Source: JBGTHB01 sp041746415 (GTDB taxonomy: Bacteria > Pseudomonadota > Gammaproteobacteria > Coxiellales > Coxiellaceae). From it: DNA of 13,982 nucleotides. Made by a program: the position numbers and the translations under genes. Each line of letters begins with the position of its first letter. Position 1 is the first letter of the stretch. Below the pieces are notes generated by a model. The model was given only the letters and a program-made list of their open reading frames with translations, had not been told where the DNA came from and made no database searches. Shown piece by piece: positions 1-5,946 of this stretch. The stretch lies in contig JBGTHB010000175.1 in the NCBI GenBank assembly GCA_041746415.1, forward strand, positions 1 to 13,982, given 5' to 3'.

Positions 1-1
1 A

Positions 2-142
2 GAAATGGTAATGCCAGGCGACAACATCAAGATGAAGGTTGAGTTGATTGCACCGATAGCGATGGACGATGGTTTGCGCTTTGCGATTCGTGAAGGCGGT
101 CGTACAGTGGGTGCCGGTGTCGTAACGAAAATTATTGAATAA
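2..142 (+). CDS. tuf: Elongation factor Tu, C-terminal 46 residues (partial)
   Basis: The window opens inside this gene; 46 codons and a TAA stop are visible. EF-Tu is the cytoplasmic GTPase that delivers aminoacyl-tRNA to the ribosome. The visible part is the end of beta-barrel domain 3, recognised by the run MPGDNIKMKVELI followed by FAIREGGRTVGAGVVTKI, which is the near-invariant EF-Tu C-terminus. The GTPase domain lies outside the window. It is followed directly by an intrinsic terminator and then by rpsJ, so it probably ends a str-type operon (rpsL-rpsG-fusA-tuf), although the upstream genes cannot be seen. No defect is visible. Identity is certain; whether a second tuf copy exists elsewhere is unknown. 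Confidence 0.98.
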   Translation, partial: EMVMPGDNIKMKVELIAPIAMDDGLRFAIREGGRTVGAGVVTKIIE

Positions 143-153
143 GTGAAATGGTT

Positions 154-186
154 AGGGTCCAGTTTGTGCTGGACCCTTTTTATTTA
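154..186 (+). terminator. Intrinsic terminator after tuf
   Basis: A perfect 9-bp stem (AGGGTCCAG at 154-162 pairing with CTGGACCCT at 169-177) closes a six-base loop, TTTGTG, and is followed by the T-rich run TTTTATTTA. This is a textbook Rho-independent terminator 12 bases after the tuf stop. It should separate tuf transcripts from the S10 operon, or let only part of the transcription read through. Confidence 0.9.
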
Positions 187-202
187 TCAAATGCTCTTTG
201 AC

Positions 203-228
203 AAAATGGCGGTTTAAAAAATGGCGGT
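203..228 (+). repeat. Duplicated rpsJ start region with in-frame three-codon micro-ORF
   Basis: The 11-mer AAAATGGCGGT occurs at 203-213 and again at 218-228, a period of 15 bases or five codons. The second copy carries the rpsJ start codon (221). The first copy carries ATG GCG GTT followed by TAA (206-217), a Met-Ala-Val micro-ORF in the same frame as rpsJ that ends three bases before the rpsJ start. It may be a relic of a short tandem duplication or a translated leader peptide; the sequence alone does not decide. Confidence 0.75.
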
Positions 229-544
229 AGTAAAAAACAGTCAGCGAATTCGAATACGTTTAAAAGCGTTCGATCATAAACTTATTGATCGTTCGACACG
301 TGAAATCGTTGATACAGCGAAGCGTACAGGTGCAATTATTGTCGGGCCGGTTCCTATGCCCACAAAAATTGAACGGTACACGGTATTAATTTCACCTCAC
401 GTGGATAAAGATGCGCGTGATCAGTATGAAATTCGTACGCATAAACGCATGGTAGATATTTTGCAGCCGACGGATAAAACAGTCGATGCATTAATGAAGC
501 TCGATTTAGCTGCCGGTGTTGACGTACAAATTAGTGTTGAATAA
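221..544 (+). CDS. rpsJ: 30S ribosomal protein S10 (NusE)
   Basis: S10 binds the head of the 30S subunit and, as NusE, partners NusB and NusG in transcription antitermination. The 107-residue product is slightly longer than the 103 residues of E. coli because of a short N-terminal addition (MAVVKNS) before the conserved QRIRIRLKAFDH. Further conserved blocks are VLISPHV, KDARDQYEIRTHKR and the C-terminal LDLAAGVDVQI. ATG at 221 is the only usable start, because an in-frame TAA lies at 215-217. No Shine-Dalgarno sequence precedes it; the upstream stretch is A-rich. It is the first gene of the S10 operon, 78 bases after tuf. That gap is too short for the long L4-responsive leader known from E. 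coli. Confidence 0.98.
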   Translation: MAVVKNSQRIRIRLKAFDHKLIDRSTREIVDTAKRTGAIIVGPVPMPTKIERYTVLISPHVDKDARDQYEIRTHKRMVDILQPTDKTVDALMKLDLAAGVDVQISVE

Positions 545-558
545 CTGAGGATTAGACG

Positions 559-1209
559 ATGGCTCTTGGCTTAATTGGAACAAAATGTGGTATGACGCGG
601 ATTTTCACCGAGCAAGGTGTATCAATCCCAGTTACGGTTATTGAAATTTCGCCAAACCGCGTAGCTCAGCTGAAAACGGTAGATAGCGATGGTTATTCTG
701 CTGTGCAGGTTGCTACAGGTGTGAAAGCACAATCGCGTGTGAATAAACCGCTAGCCGGACATTTTGCAAAAGCGGGTATTGAGGCGGGGAAATATCTGCG
801 TGAGTTTCGTGTTAACGAAACCGAAATAGAAGGCAAAAATGTTGGCGATGAAATTTCCATAGATTTATTTGCTGAAGGCGATGCGGTTGATATCACCGGC
901 ACTTCTCTTGGTAAAGGTTATGCGGGTGCCGTAAAACGACATCATTTCCGTACCCAAGATATGACGCATGGTAACTCTTTATCACATCGTGCACCCGGGT
1001 CAATTGGTCAAAACCAATCACCAGGCCGTGTTTTTAAAGGTAAACGTATGTCAGGCCATTTGGGTAATGCGCGTCGTACTGCTGTTAATCAGAAAGTGGT
1101 ACGAGTAGATGCTGAAAAACGCGTTATTTTAATTAAAGGTGCTGTTCCTGGACATAAAGGTAGCTTAGTGTTAATTCACAAATCGACTAAAGCAAAAGGA
1201 GGCAAATAA
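559..1209 (+). CDS. rplC: 50S ribosomal protein L3
   Basis: L3 is a primary 23S rRNA-binding assembly initiator that reaches towards the peptidyl transferase centre. The product has 216 residues against 209 in E. coli. The start is set by GAGG at 547-550 and the standard GLIGTKCGMTRIF opening. The loop with HGNSLSHRAPGSIGQNQ (residues 138-153) is intact; Gln153 corresponds to E. coli Gln150, which the methyltransferase PrmB modifies, so that modification is possible here. The C-terminus runs a few residues longer and is lysine- and glycine-rich. The gene lies 14 bases after rpsJ and shares one base with rplD through a TAATG junction, implying coupled translation. Confidence 0.98.
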   Translation: MALGLIGTKCGMTRIFTEQGVSIPVTVIEISPNRVAQLKTVDSDGYSAVQVATGVKAQSRVNKPLAGHFAKAGIEAGKYLREFRVNETEIEGKNVGDEISIDLFAEGDAVDITGTSLGKGYAGAVKRHHFRTQDMTHGNSLSHRAPGSIGQNQSPGRVFKGKRMSGHLGNARRTAVNQKVVRVDAEKRVILIKGAVPGHKGSLVLIHKSTKAKGGK

Positions 1210-1826
1210 TGGAACTTTCAGTTCAATCAATGAATAAAAGTGCGACCTCCAAATTAACTGTGGCCGATAGTGCGTTTGCTTGCGACTACAATGAAGGTTT
1301 AGCGCATCAGATTATTACAGCTTATATGGCGGCTGGCCGTGCTGGTACCAAAGCGCAAAAAAATCGCAGTGATGTGAGTGGCGGCGGTAAAAAACCATGG
1401 CGTCAAAAAGGCACAGGCCGTGCACGTGCTGGCACAACCCGTAGCCCTTTATGGCGTTCGGGTGGGGTGACGTTTGCTGCAAGACCGCGTGATTATTCAC
1501 AAAAAGTGAATCGCAAAATGATGCGCAAAGCAATGGCTGGCATGCTGTCGGAATTGTTTCGATTAGATCGAGTCACTGTTATTGACGCGATTGAAATTAA
1601 AGAGCCAAAAACAAAATTATTAACTGCAGCATTAAAGCAATTGAATGCAGAGCAAGCTCTGATTGTCATAGCAGAAGAAAACACAAATTTAACACTTGCT
1701 TCGCGCAACATACCGAATGTTTTGGTTAAATTGGCAAGCAAAATCAATCCGGTGGATTTGATTGCGTTTGATAAAGTGTTGATGACCCAGGATGCAGTTA
1801 AGAAAATTGAAGAGAGATTAGCATGA
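1209..1826 (+). CDS. rplD: 50S ribosomal protein L4
   Basis: L4 (uL4) binds domain I of 23S rRNA, and its long loop lines the peptide exit tunnel. The product has 205 residues (201 in E. coli). The loop, about residues 52-95, is well conserved: GGGKKPWRQKGTGRARAG followed by SPLWRSGGVTFAARP. A strong Shine-Dalgarno sequence, AAGGAGG at 1196-1202, lies inside the end of rplC, and the TAATG junction overlaps by one base. In E. coli L4 also represses the S10 operon through the mRNA leader; the matching leader has no room here, so this second role may be absent or different. An ATGA junction overlaps rplW by four bases. Confidence 0.98.
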   Translation: MELSVQSMNKSATSKLTVADSAFACDYNEGLAHQIITAYMAAGRAGTKAQKNRSDVSGGGKKPWRQKGTGRARAGTTRSPLWRSGGVTFAARPRDYSQKVNRKMMRKAMAGMLSELFRLDRVTVIDAIEIKEPKTKLLTAALKQLNAEQALIVIAEENTNLTLASRNIPNVLVKLASKINPVDLIAFDKVLMTQDAVKKIEERLA

Positions 1827-2110
1827 GCACTGAAAATTTATTCAAAGTATTATTAGCACCCCACGTTTCAGAAAAATCTGCGGGACGTGATCGTCAATAT
1901 GTATTCAAAGTCGTAGCGGGTGCGAATAAATTAACAATAAAAAAAGCCGTGGAAATGTTTTTCAGTGTGAAGGTTAAAAATGTTCGCACCTTGAATAACA
2001 AAGGTAAGCCAGCGCGGTTTGGTCGTACGATTGGTCGACATAAAGCGTGGAAAAAAGCCTACGTAACGTTGACTGAAGGTCAACATATTGAAATTGGCGG
2101 CATGCAGTAA
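1823..2110 (+). CDS. rplW: 50S ribosomal protein L23
   Basis: L23 sits at the peptide exit port and forms the docking site for trigger factor and the signal recognition particle. The product has 95 residues (100 in E. coli). The N-terminal VLLAPHVSEKS block is present, with Glu17 matching the E. coli docking residue Glu18. The C-terminal KAWKKAYVTLTEGQ block is also typical. The basic hairpin NNKGKPARFGRTIGRH contacts 23S rRNA. The start codon overlaps the rplD stop (ATGA), indicating translational coupling. The slightly short length comes from fewer residues in the first beta hairpin and is within the family range. Confidence 0.97.
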   Translation: MSTENLFKVLLAPHVSEKSAGRDRQYVFKVVAGANKLTIKKAVEMFFSVKVKNVRTLNNKGKPARFGRTIGRHKAWKKAYVTLTEGQHIEIGGMQ

Positions 2111-2136
2111 CTTAATTTTGAGTGGAGAAGTTTGAA

Positions 2137-2964
2137 ATGGCGTTAGTAAAAACAAAACCAACATCACCAGGGCGTCGCTTTGTAATCAAAGTGGTTAACC
2201 CAGAGTTGCATAAGGGCGAACCTTATGCACCATTGTTGGAAGCAAAAAAACGCAACAGTGGTCGTAATAACATGGGGCGCATTACCACGCGTCATCGTGG
2301 GGGCGGCCATAAACGTCATTATCGTCTTGTTGATTTTAAACGTGATAAAGATGGCATTGAAGGTACAGTTGAGCGTTTAGAATATGATCCAAACCGCAGT
2401 GCGTATATTGCATTAGTGCTTTATACGGATGGGGAACGACGTTATATTATCGCGCCTAAAGGTTTATCGGCTGGTTCAAAAGTAATGTCAGGTGCTACTG
2501 CACCGATTCGCCCAGGTAGCTGCATGCCATTAGAAAACGTGCCACTAGGTTCAACCATTCATTGTGTTGAACTACAACCAGGACGTGGAGCGAAATTAAT
2601 GCGTAGCGCCGGTACTTCAGCGCAACTAGCAGCTCGAGAAGGTTTATATGCTGTTATTCGTATGCGCTCAGGTGAGATGCGTAAAGTGCTTGTTAATTGT
2701 CGTGCAGTAATTGGTGAGGTATCCAATTCTGAACACAACTTACGTTCTATTGGTAAAGCAGGTGCAAAACGTTGGCGTGGTGTTCGTCCTACCGTTCGCG
2801 GTGTGGCTATGAACCCGGTTGATCACCCACACGGTGGTGGTGAAGGACGCACTTCAGGTGGTCGTCATCCTGTAACACCTTGGGGTATTTCAACCAAGGG
2901 TTATAAAACGCGTAAAAATAAACGCACGAATAAAATGATTATTCGCGACCGACGTAAAAAATAA
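2137..2964 (+). CDS. rplB: 50S ribosomal protein L2
   Basis: L2 is a primary 23S rRNA-binding protein needed for subunit association and peptidyl transferase activity. The start chosen is ATG 2137, giving 275 residues beginning MALVKTKPTSPGRR, close to the 273 of E. coli. GGAG at 2124-2127 is well placed for it. An in-frame GTG at 2122 would add five residues (MEKFE) but overlaps that ribosome binding site, so it is rejected. The OB-fold domain contains RITTRHRGGGHKRHYR (residues 48-63). The SH3-like domain and C-terminal region contain MNPVDHPHGGGEGR, with His230 matching the functionally important E. coli His229. Nothing is truncated or odd. Confidence 0.98.
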   Translation: MALVKTKPTSPGRRFVIKVVNPELHKGEPYAPLLEAKKRNSGRNNMGRITTRHRGGGHKRHYRLVDFKRDKDGIEGTVERLEYDPNRSAYIALVLYTDGERRYIIAPKGLSAGSKVMSGATAPIRPGSCMPLENVPLGSTIHCVELQPGRGAKLMRSAGTSAQLAAREGLYAVIRMRSGEMRKVLVNCRAVIGEVSNSEHNLRSIGKAGAKRWRGVRPTVRGVAMNPVDHPHGGGEGRTSGGRHPVTPWGISTKGYKTRKNKRTNKMIIRDRRKK

Positions 2965-2981
2965 ATAAGAGGTAGAAGAAA

Positions 2982-3269
2982 GTGCCAAGATCAACACGTA
3001 AAGGACCTTTTGTAGATGACCATTTACTAAAGAAGGTCGAAAAAGCGATGAATGAAAATAGCAAAAAACCAATTAAAACTTGGTCGCGACGTTCTATGAT
3101 CACGCCTGACATGATTGGATTAACAATTGCCGTACATAATGGTAAAGACTTTGTGCCAGTGTACATTAGCGAAAACTTAGTTGGACATAAACTAGGTGAG
3201 TTTGCTTTGACGCGTACGTTTAAAGGTCACTCCGGTGACCGTAAAACAGATAAAGGAGGTGCAGCATAA
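2982..3269 (+). CDS. rpsS: 30S ribosomal protein S19
   Basis: S19 lies in the head of the 30S subunit beside S13 and contacts the A-site finger of 23S rRNA. The product has 95 residues (92 in E. coli) and opens MPRSTRKGPFVDDHLLKK as the family does. It has a GTG start, decided by the homology and by AGAGG at 2968-2972. The core TWSRRSMITPDMIGLTIAVHNG and the GHKLGEFALTRTF block are intact. The C-terminal tail (GDRKTDKGGAA) is slightly extended, and its DNA encodes the strong AAGGAGGT ribosome binding site of rplV at 3253-3260. The stop overlaps the rplV start by one base. Confidence 0.98.
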   Translation: MPRSTRKGPFVDDHLLKKVEKAMNENSKKPIKTWSRRSMITPDMIGLTIAVHNGKDFVPVYISENLVGHKLGEFALTRTFKGHSGDRKTDKGGAA

Positions 3270-3601
3270 TGCAGGCATTAGCAAAATTACGTAACGCCCC
3301 TATTTCTGCGCAAAAAGTTCGTTTGGTAGCAGATCAAATTAGAGGTATGCACGTTGAAAAGGCGCTCGATTTATTACGCTTCAGTCGTAAAAAAGCGGCA
3401 ACCTTAGTAAAAAAAGCACTGGATTCAGCGATCGCCAATGCGGAGCATAATCAAGGCGCTGATATTGACGAATTAAAAGTTTCAACCATTATGGTTGATC
3501 AGGGTATTCAATCAAAACGTTTTCACGCTCGTGGTCGTGGACGTAGCGATACAATTTTAAAACGTAGCTGTCACATCACGGTGATGGTGGCAGAAGCATA
3601 A
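3269..3601 (+). CDS. rplV: 50S ribosomal protein L22
   Basis: L22 contacts all 23S rRNA domains, and its long beta hairpin narrows the exit tunnel opposite L4. The length, 110 residues, equals that of E. coli. SAQKVRLVADQIRG (residues 13-26) and KKALDSAIANAEHN are highly conserved. The tunnel hairpin, about residues 78-99, has the same length as in E. coli, so the tip deletion known from macrolide-resistant mutants is not present. Its tip sequence (SKRFHARGRGRSD) differs from E. coli but stays basic. The start is fixed by the TAATG overlap with rpsS and a near-perfect Shine-Dalgarno sequence. Confidence 0.98.
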   Translation: MQALAKLRNAPISAQKVRLVADQIRGMHVEKALDLLRFSRKKAATLVKKALDSAIANAEHNQGADIDELKVSTIMVDQGIQSKRFHARGRGRSDTILKRSCHITVMVAEA

Positions 3602-3616
3602 GAGGTAGATGGACAG

Positions 3617-4297
3617 ATGGGTCAAAAAGTAAGTCCTACTGGTATACGGTTAGGTATCACACAAGACTGGTCATCAAATTGGTATGCAAGCACAAAAGAT
3701 TTTGCAAACTATTTGAATGAAGACATCACAGTGCGACGCTTAGTGTATAAGCGTTTAAAAGGCGCTGGCGTAAGTCGCATTCAAATTGATAGACCGGCGC
3801 GCAATGTAAAAATTGCGATTTATTCAGCACGGCCCGGTGTCATTATTGGTAAAAAGGGTGGCGATATAGAAGAGCTACGTGATGAGATTGCTAAAGTAAT
3901 GAAAGTGCCTGTGCACATTAGCATTCAAGAAATCCGTAAGCCCGAGCTTGATTCTAAATTAGTTGCTGACAGTATTGCGCAACAGTTAGAGCGACGAGTG
4001 ATGTTTCGCCGTGCTATGAAACGGGCTGTACAAACTACTATGCGTGCTGGCGCGCTTGGCATAAAAGTTAGCGTTGGTGGTCGACTTGGTGGTGCGGAGA
4101 TCGCACGCACGGAGTGGTATCGTGAAGGTCGTGTGCCATTGCATACGTTTCGTGCCGATATCGATTACGCAACAGCGGAAGCATTAACAACTTACGGCAT
4201 CATTGGCGTGAAAGTGTGGATTTTCAAAGGTGAAGTTCACCCAGTTAAAAAAGTAGCCGTGGAAGAAGAGGAAGTGAGCAATGTTAGCGCCGAATAA
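3617..4297 (+). CDS. rpsC: 30S ribosomal protein S3
   Basis: S3 lines the mRNA entry channel and takes part in the ribosomal helicase activity. The product has 226 residues (233 in E. coli) and starts with the canonical MGQKVSPTGIRLGI. A type II KH domain is visible, with the GXXG loop at Gly78-Gly81 in ARPGVIIGKKGGDIEELR. The C-terminal domain includes VMFRRAMKRAVQTTMRAGA, which carries the basic residues of the entry tunnel. AGAGG at 3601-3605 is the likely ribosome binding site. The C-terminal tail is acidic (VEEEEVSNVSAE), and its last 17 bases overlap the start of rplP. Confidence 0.98.
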   Translation: MGQKVSPTGIRLGITQDWSSNWYASTKDFANYLNEDITVRRLVYKRLKGAGVSRIQIDRPARNVKIAIYSARPGVIIGKKGGDIEELRDEIAKVMKVPVHISIQEIRKPELDSKLVADSIAQQLERRVMFRRAMKRAVQTTMRAGALGIKVSVGGRLGGAEIARTEWYREGRVPLHTFRADIDYATAEALTTYGIIGVKVWIFKGEVHPVKKVAVEEEEVSNVSAE

Positions 4298-4694
4298 AAC
4301 GAAATTTCGCAAGCAATTTAAAGGCCGCAACCGTGGTGAAGCAAAACGTGGTACCACAGTAGCGTTTGGCGAATACGGAATTAAAGCATTGGGCCACTGT
4401 CGTATTACAGCGCGTCAAATTGAAGCGGCTCGCCGTGCGGTGGCGCGTCATGTGAAACGCGGTGGAAAATTATATATTCGCATTTTTCCAGACAAACCTA
4501 TTACTAAAAAACCTTTGGAAGTACGTCAAGGTAAAGGTAAAGGTAGCGTCGAGTACTGGGTAGCGTTAGTGCAGCCAGGTCGTGTGTTATTTGAAATTGA
4601 AGGTATTTCACGCGAGTTAGCTAAAGAAGCGTTTACCTTAGCGGCAGCAAAACTGCCAGTAAAAGTTAATTTTGTTGAAAAGGTAGTACAGTAA
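4281..4694 (+). CDS. rplP: 50S ribosomal protein L16
   Basis: L16 organises the 5S rRNA and A-site tRNA region near the base of the L7/L12 stalk. The product has 137 residues (136 in E. coli); the extra residue lies in the AKRGTTVAF segment. Typical blocks are TKFRKQFKGRNRG, LTARQIEAARR-like RITARQIEAARR, and GKGKGSVEYWVALVQPG. Arg82 corresponds to E. coli Arg81, the residue hydroxylated by the YcfD/RoxA oxygenase. The 17-base overlap with rpsC is the longest in the cluster, and the ribosome binding site (AGAGGAAG) lies within rpsC. A TAATG junction links it to rpmC. Confidence 0.98.
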   Translation: MLAPNKTKFRKQFKGRNRGEAKRGTTVAFGEYGIKALGHCRITARQIEAARRAVARHVKRGGKLYIRIFPDKPITKKPLEVRQGKGKGSVEYWVALVQPGRVLFEIEGISRELAKEAFTLAAAKLPVKVNFVEKVVQ

Positions 4695-4885
4695 TGAATG
4701 CAAAAGAGGCACGCGCTAAATCTGTAGCGGATTTGCAAAAAGAACTGAATGCGCTGTTAAAAGAGCAGCTTAATTTGCGCATGCAAAAAGGCATGGGTGA
4801 ATCGCCTAAGCCACACTTGTATGAACGTGTGCGACTTGATATTGCGCGAGTTAAGACGATCCTAACTGAGAAGGAGCAAGGGTAA
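4694..4885 (+). CDS. rpmC: 50S ribosomal protein L29
   Basis: L29 is a small two-helix protein near the exit tunnel port, next to L23. The 63 residues equal the E. coli length. The sequence is strongly helical, with the family patterns DLQKELNALLKEQLNLRMQ and LDIARVKTILTEKE. The start overlaps the rplP stop by one base and the stop overlaps the rpsQ start by one base, so the small gene sits in a chain of coupled translation. AAAAGG at 4678-4683 is its probable ribosome binding site. Nothing unusual is seen. Confidence 0.97.
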   Translation: MNAKEARAKSVADLQKELNALLKEQLNLRMQKGMGESPKPHLYERVRLDIARVKTILTEKEQG

Positions 4886-5142
4886 TGACTAAGACATCTC
4901 AAGCACGTACCCTGACCGGTACAGTTGTTAGTAACAAAATGAAAGACACAATCGTGGTGCTCGTTGAGCGTCGTGTGCAACATCCAAAGTATGGCAAATT
5001 TATTCGCCGTTCGACTAAGGTGCATGCTCACGATCAAGGTAACGAATGTCAGATCGGTGATGTGGTAGTCGTTAAGGAATGCCGACCCATTTCAAAAACA
5101 AAGACATGGAGTTTGGAGTCGATTAAAGAACGGGCTGCATAA
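4885..5142 (+). CDS. rpsQ: 30S ribosomal protein S17
   Basis: S17 is a primary 16S rRNA-binding protein with an OB fold that organises the body of the 30S subunit. The product has 85 residues (84 in E. coli). Conserved blocks are LTGTVVSNKMKDTIVV, HPKYGKFIRRSTK and the loop CQIGDVVVVKECRPISKTK. The start is supported by AAGGAG at 4870-4875 inside rpmC and by the TAATG overlap. This is the last gene of the S10 operon. No hairpin with a T-run follows it, so transcription may read through into the spc genes in addition to starting at the promoter in the gap. Confidence 0.98.
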   Translation: MTKTSQARTLTGTVVSNKMKDTIVVLVERRVQHPKYGKFIRRSTKVHAHDQGNECQIGDVVVVKECRPISKTKTWSLESIKERAA

Positions 5143-5164
5143 GGCCTTATTGACCATAGATTTT

Positions 5165-5199
5165 TGGCGAAGCAGTGGTATACTTACCGGCTTTCGCCA
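5165..5199. repeat. Inverted repeat bracketing the spc -10 element
   Basis: TGGCGAA (5165-5171) is perfectly complementary to TTCGCCA (5193-5199), with 21 bases between them. The extended -10 element lies in the middle. It could be an operator-like site, a hairpin in read-through RNA from the S10 operon, or chance. There is no T-run behind it, so it is not a standard terminator. Confidence 0.55.
5176..5184 (+). promoter_or_regulatory. Extended -10 promoter of the spc operon (candidate)
   Basis: TGGTATACT matches the extended -10 form TGnTATAAT with one mismatch and lies 36 bases before rplN. No good -35 hexamer exists at 16-18 bases; TTGACC (5150-5155) is 23 bases upstream, which is too far, and extended -10 promoters often do without one. 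A start at about 5191 would leave a leader of roughly 30 bases. The position matches the known spc promoter of E. coli between rpsQ and rplN. Confidence 0.7.
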
Positions 5200-5207
5200 C
5201 CTAGGTG
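5198..5207. repeat. Ten-base palindrome in the rplN leader
   Basis: CACCTAGGTG is a perfect 10-base palindrome just after the predicted transcription start and just before the rplN ribosome binding site (GGAG at 5210-5213). It has no loop, so it is more likely a DNA-binding site or chance than an RNA hairpin. No regulator can be named. Confidence 0.45.
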
Positions 5208-5220
5208 ACGGAGTAGGTAA

Positions 5221-5586
5221 ATGATACAGACTGAATCAATAGTCGATGTTGCGGATAACAGCGGCGCTCGACGTGTAATGTGCATTAAGGTGCTGGGTGG
5301 TTCCAAGCGGCGTTATGCTGGTATTGGCGATGTTATCAAAGTGAGTATTAAGGAAGCGATTCCACGTGGCAAAGTGAAAAAAGGCGATGTCATGTTTGCG
5401 GTTGTGGTACGCACTAAAAAAGGCGTGCGCCGAGATGATGGTTCACTAATTCGCTTTGATAGTAATGCGGTTGTGCTATTGAATGCACAAAAGCAGCCTA
5501 TTGGAACACGTATATTTGGGCCTGTGACGCGTGAGTTGCGTCGGCAATATATGAAGATTGTTTCATTGGCGCTGGAAGTTTTATAA
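5221..5586 (+). CDS. rplN: 50S ribosomal protein L14
   Basis: L14 lies at the subunit interface near L19 and is the target of the silencing factor RsfS in many bacteria. The product has 121 residues (123 in E. coli). The opening MIQTESIVDVADNSGARR, the block GDVIKVSIKEAIPRGKVKKG and GTRIFGPVTREL are all typical. GGAG at 5210-5213 supports the start. Two local oddities are near the end: the segment before MKIVSLA is a residue shorter than in E. coli, and Leu118 (codon CTG at 5572-5574) replaces the proline of the usual SLAPEVL ending. It is the first gene of the spc operon. Confidence 0.98.
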   Translation: MIQTESIVDVADNSGARRVMCIKVLGGSKRRYAGIGDVIKVSIKEAIPRGKVKKGDVMFAVVVRTKKGVRRDDGSLIRFDSNAVVLLNAQKQPIGTRIFGPVTRELRRQYMKIVSLALEVL

Positions 5587-5602
5587 AAAAGGTTGAGTAA
5601 CA

Positions 5603-5929
5603 ATGACAGCACGAAAAATTAAAACAGGTGACAGTGTCATCGTGATTGCTGGTAAAGACAAGGGTCGCAGCGGTACGGTTTTGCGCTTGTCTGGACAAGA
5701 TCGTTTAGTGGTTGGTGGTATTAACATGATTAAAAAACATGTTCGCCCTAACCCAAATAAAAATGAGCAAGGTGGGATTTTGGAACGCGAAGCAGCAGTA
5801 CACGTATCCAATGTGGCTTTGTTAAATCCTGCAACAAAAAAAGCGGACCGTGTTGGGTTTAAAAAACTTCAAGATGGTAAAAAAGTTCGTTACTTTAAAT
5901 CGAACGGTGAAATGGTTAACGTTGATTAA
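5603..5929 (+). CDS. rplX: 50S ribosomal protein L24
   Basis: L24 is one of the two assembly-initiator proteins of the 50S subunit and binds the 5' domain of 23S rRNA near the tunnel exit. The product has 108 residues (104 in E. coli). The KOW motif is visible at about residues 6-33 (IKTGDSVIVIAGKDKGRSG), followed by the family's INMIKKHVRPN and the C-terminal beta region ending KKVRYFKSNGEMV. AAAAGG at 5587-5592 serves as ribosome binding site, ten bases before ATG. It is separated from rplN by 16 bases and from rplE by 17 bases. Confidence 0.97.
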   Translation: MTARKIKTGDSVIVIAGKDKGRSGTVLRLSGQDRLVVGGINMIKKHVRPNPNKNEQGGILEREAAVHVSNVALLNPATKKADRVGFKKLQDGKKVRYFKSNGEMVNVD

Positions 5930-5946
5930 CGGTTTGGGAAAAAAAG

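Noticed and set aside
198..203. TTGACA, a perfect -35 hexamer before rpsJ
   Set aside because: No -10-like hexamer lies 16-18 bases downstream; that stretch (220-227) is the rpsJ start codon region (AATGGCGG). Taken as chance.
693..902. Minus-strand open frames opposite the ribosomal genes (for example 693-902, 4666-5037, 13306-13635)
   Set aside because: Each lies wholly or almost wholly antisense to a conserved gene, shows no recognisable family and no independent ribosome binding context; they are shadows of codon use on the + strand.
2122..2136. GTG start adding five residues to L2
   Set aside because: It overlaps the GGAG that serves ATG 2137, and the family begins MALVK or similar.
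5150..5155. TTGACC as the -35 element of the spc promoter
   Set aside because: The spacing to TATACT is 23 bases, well beyond the usual 16-18; the extended -10 is the better explanation.
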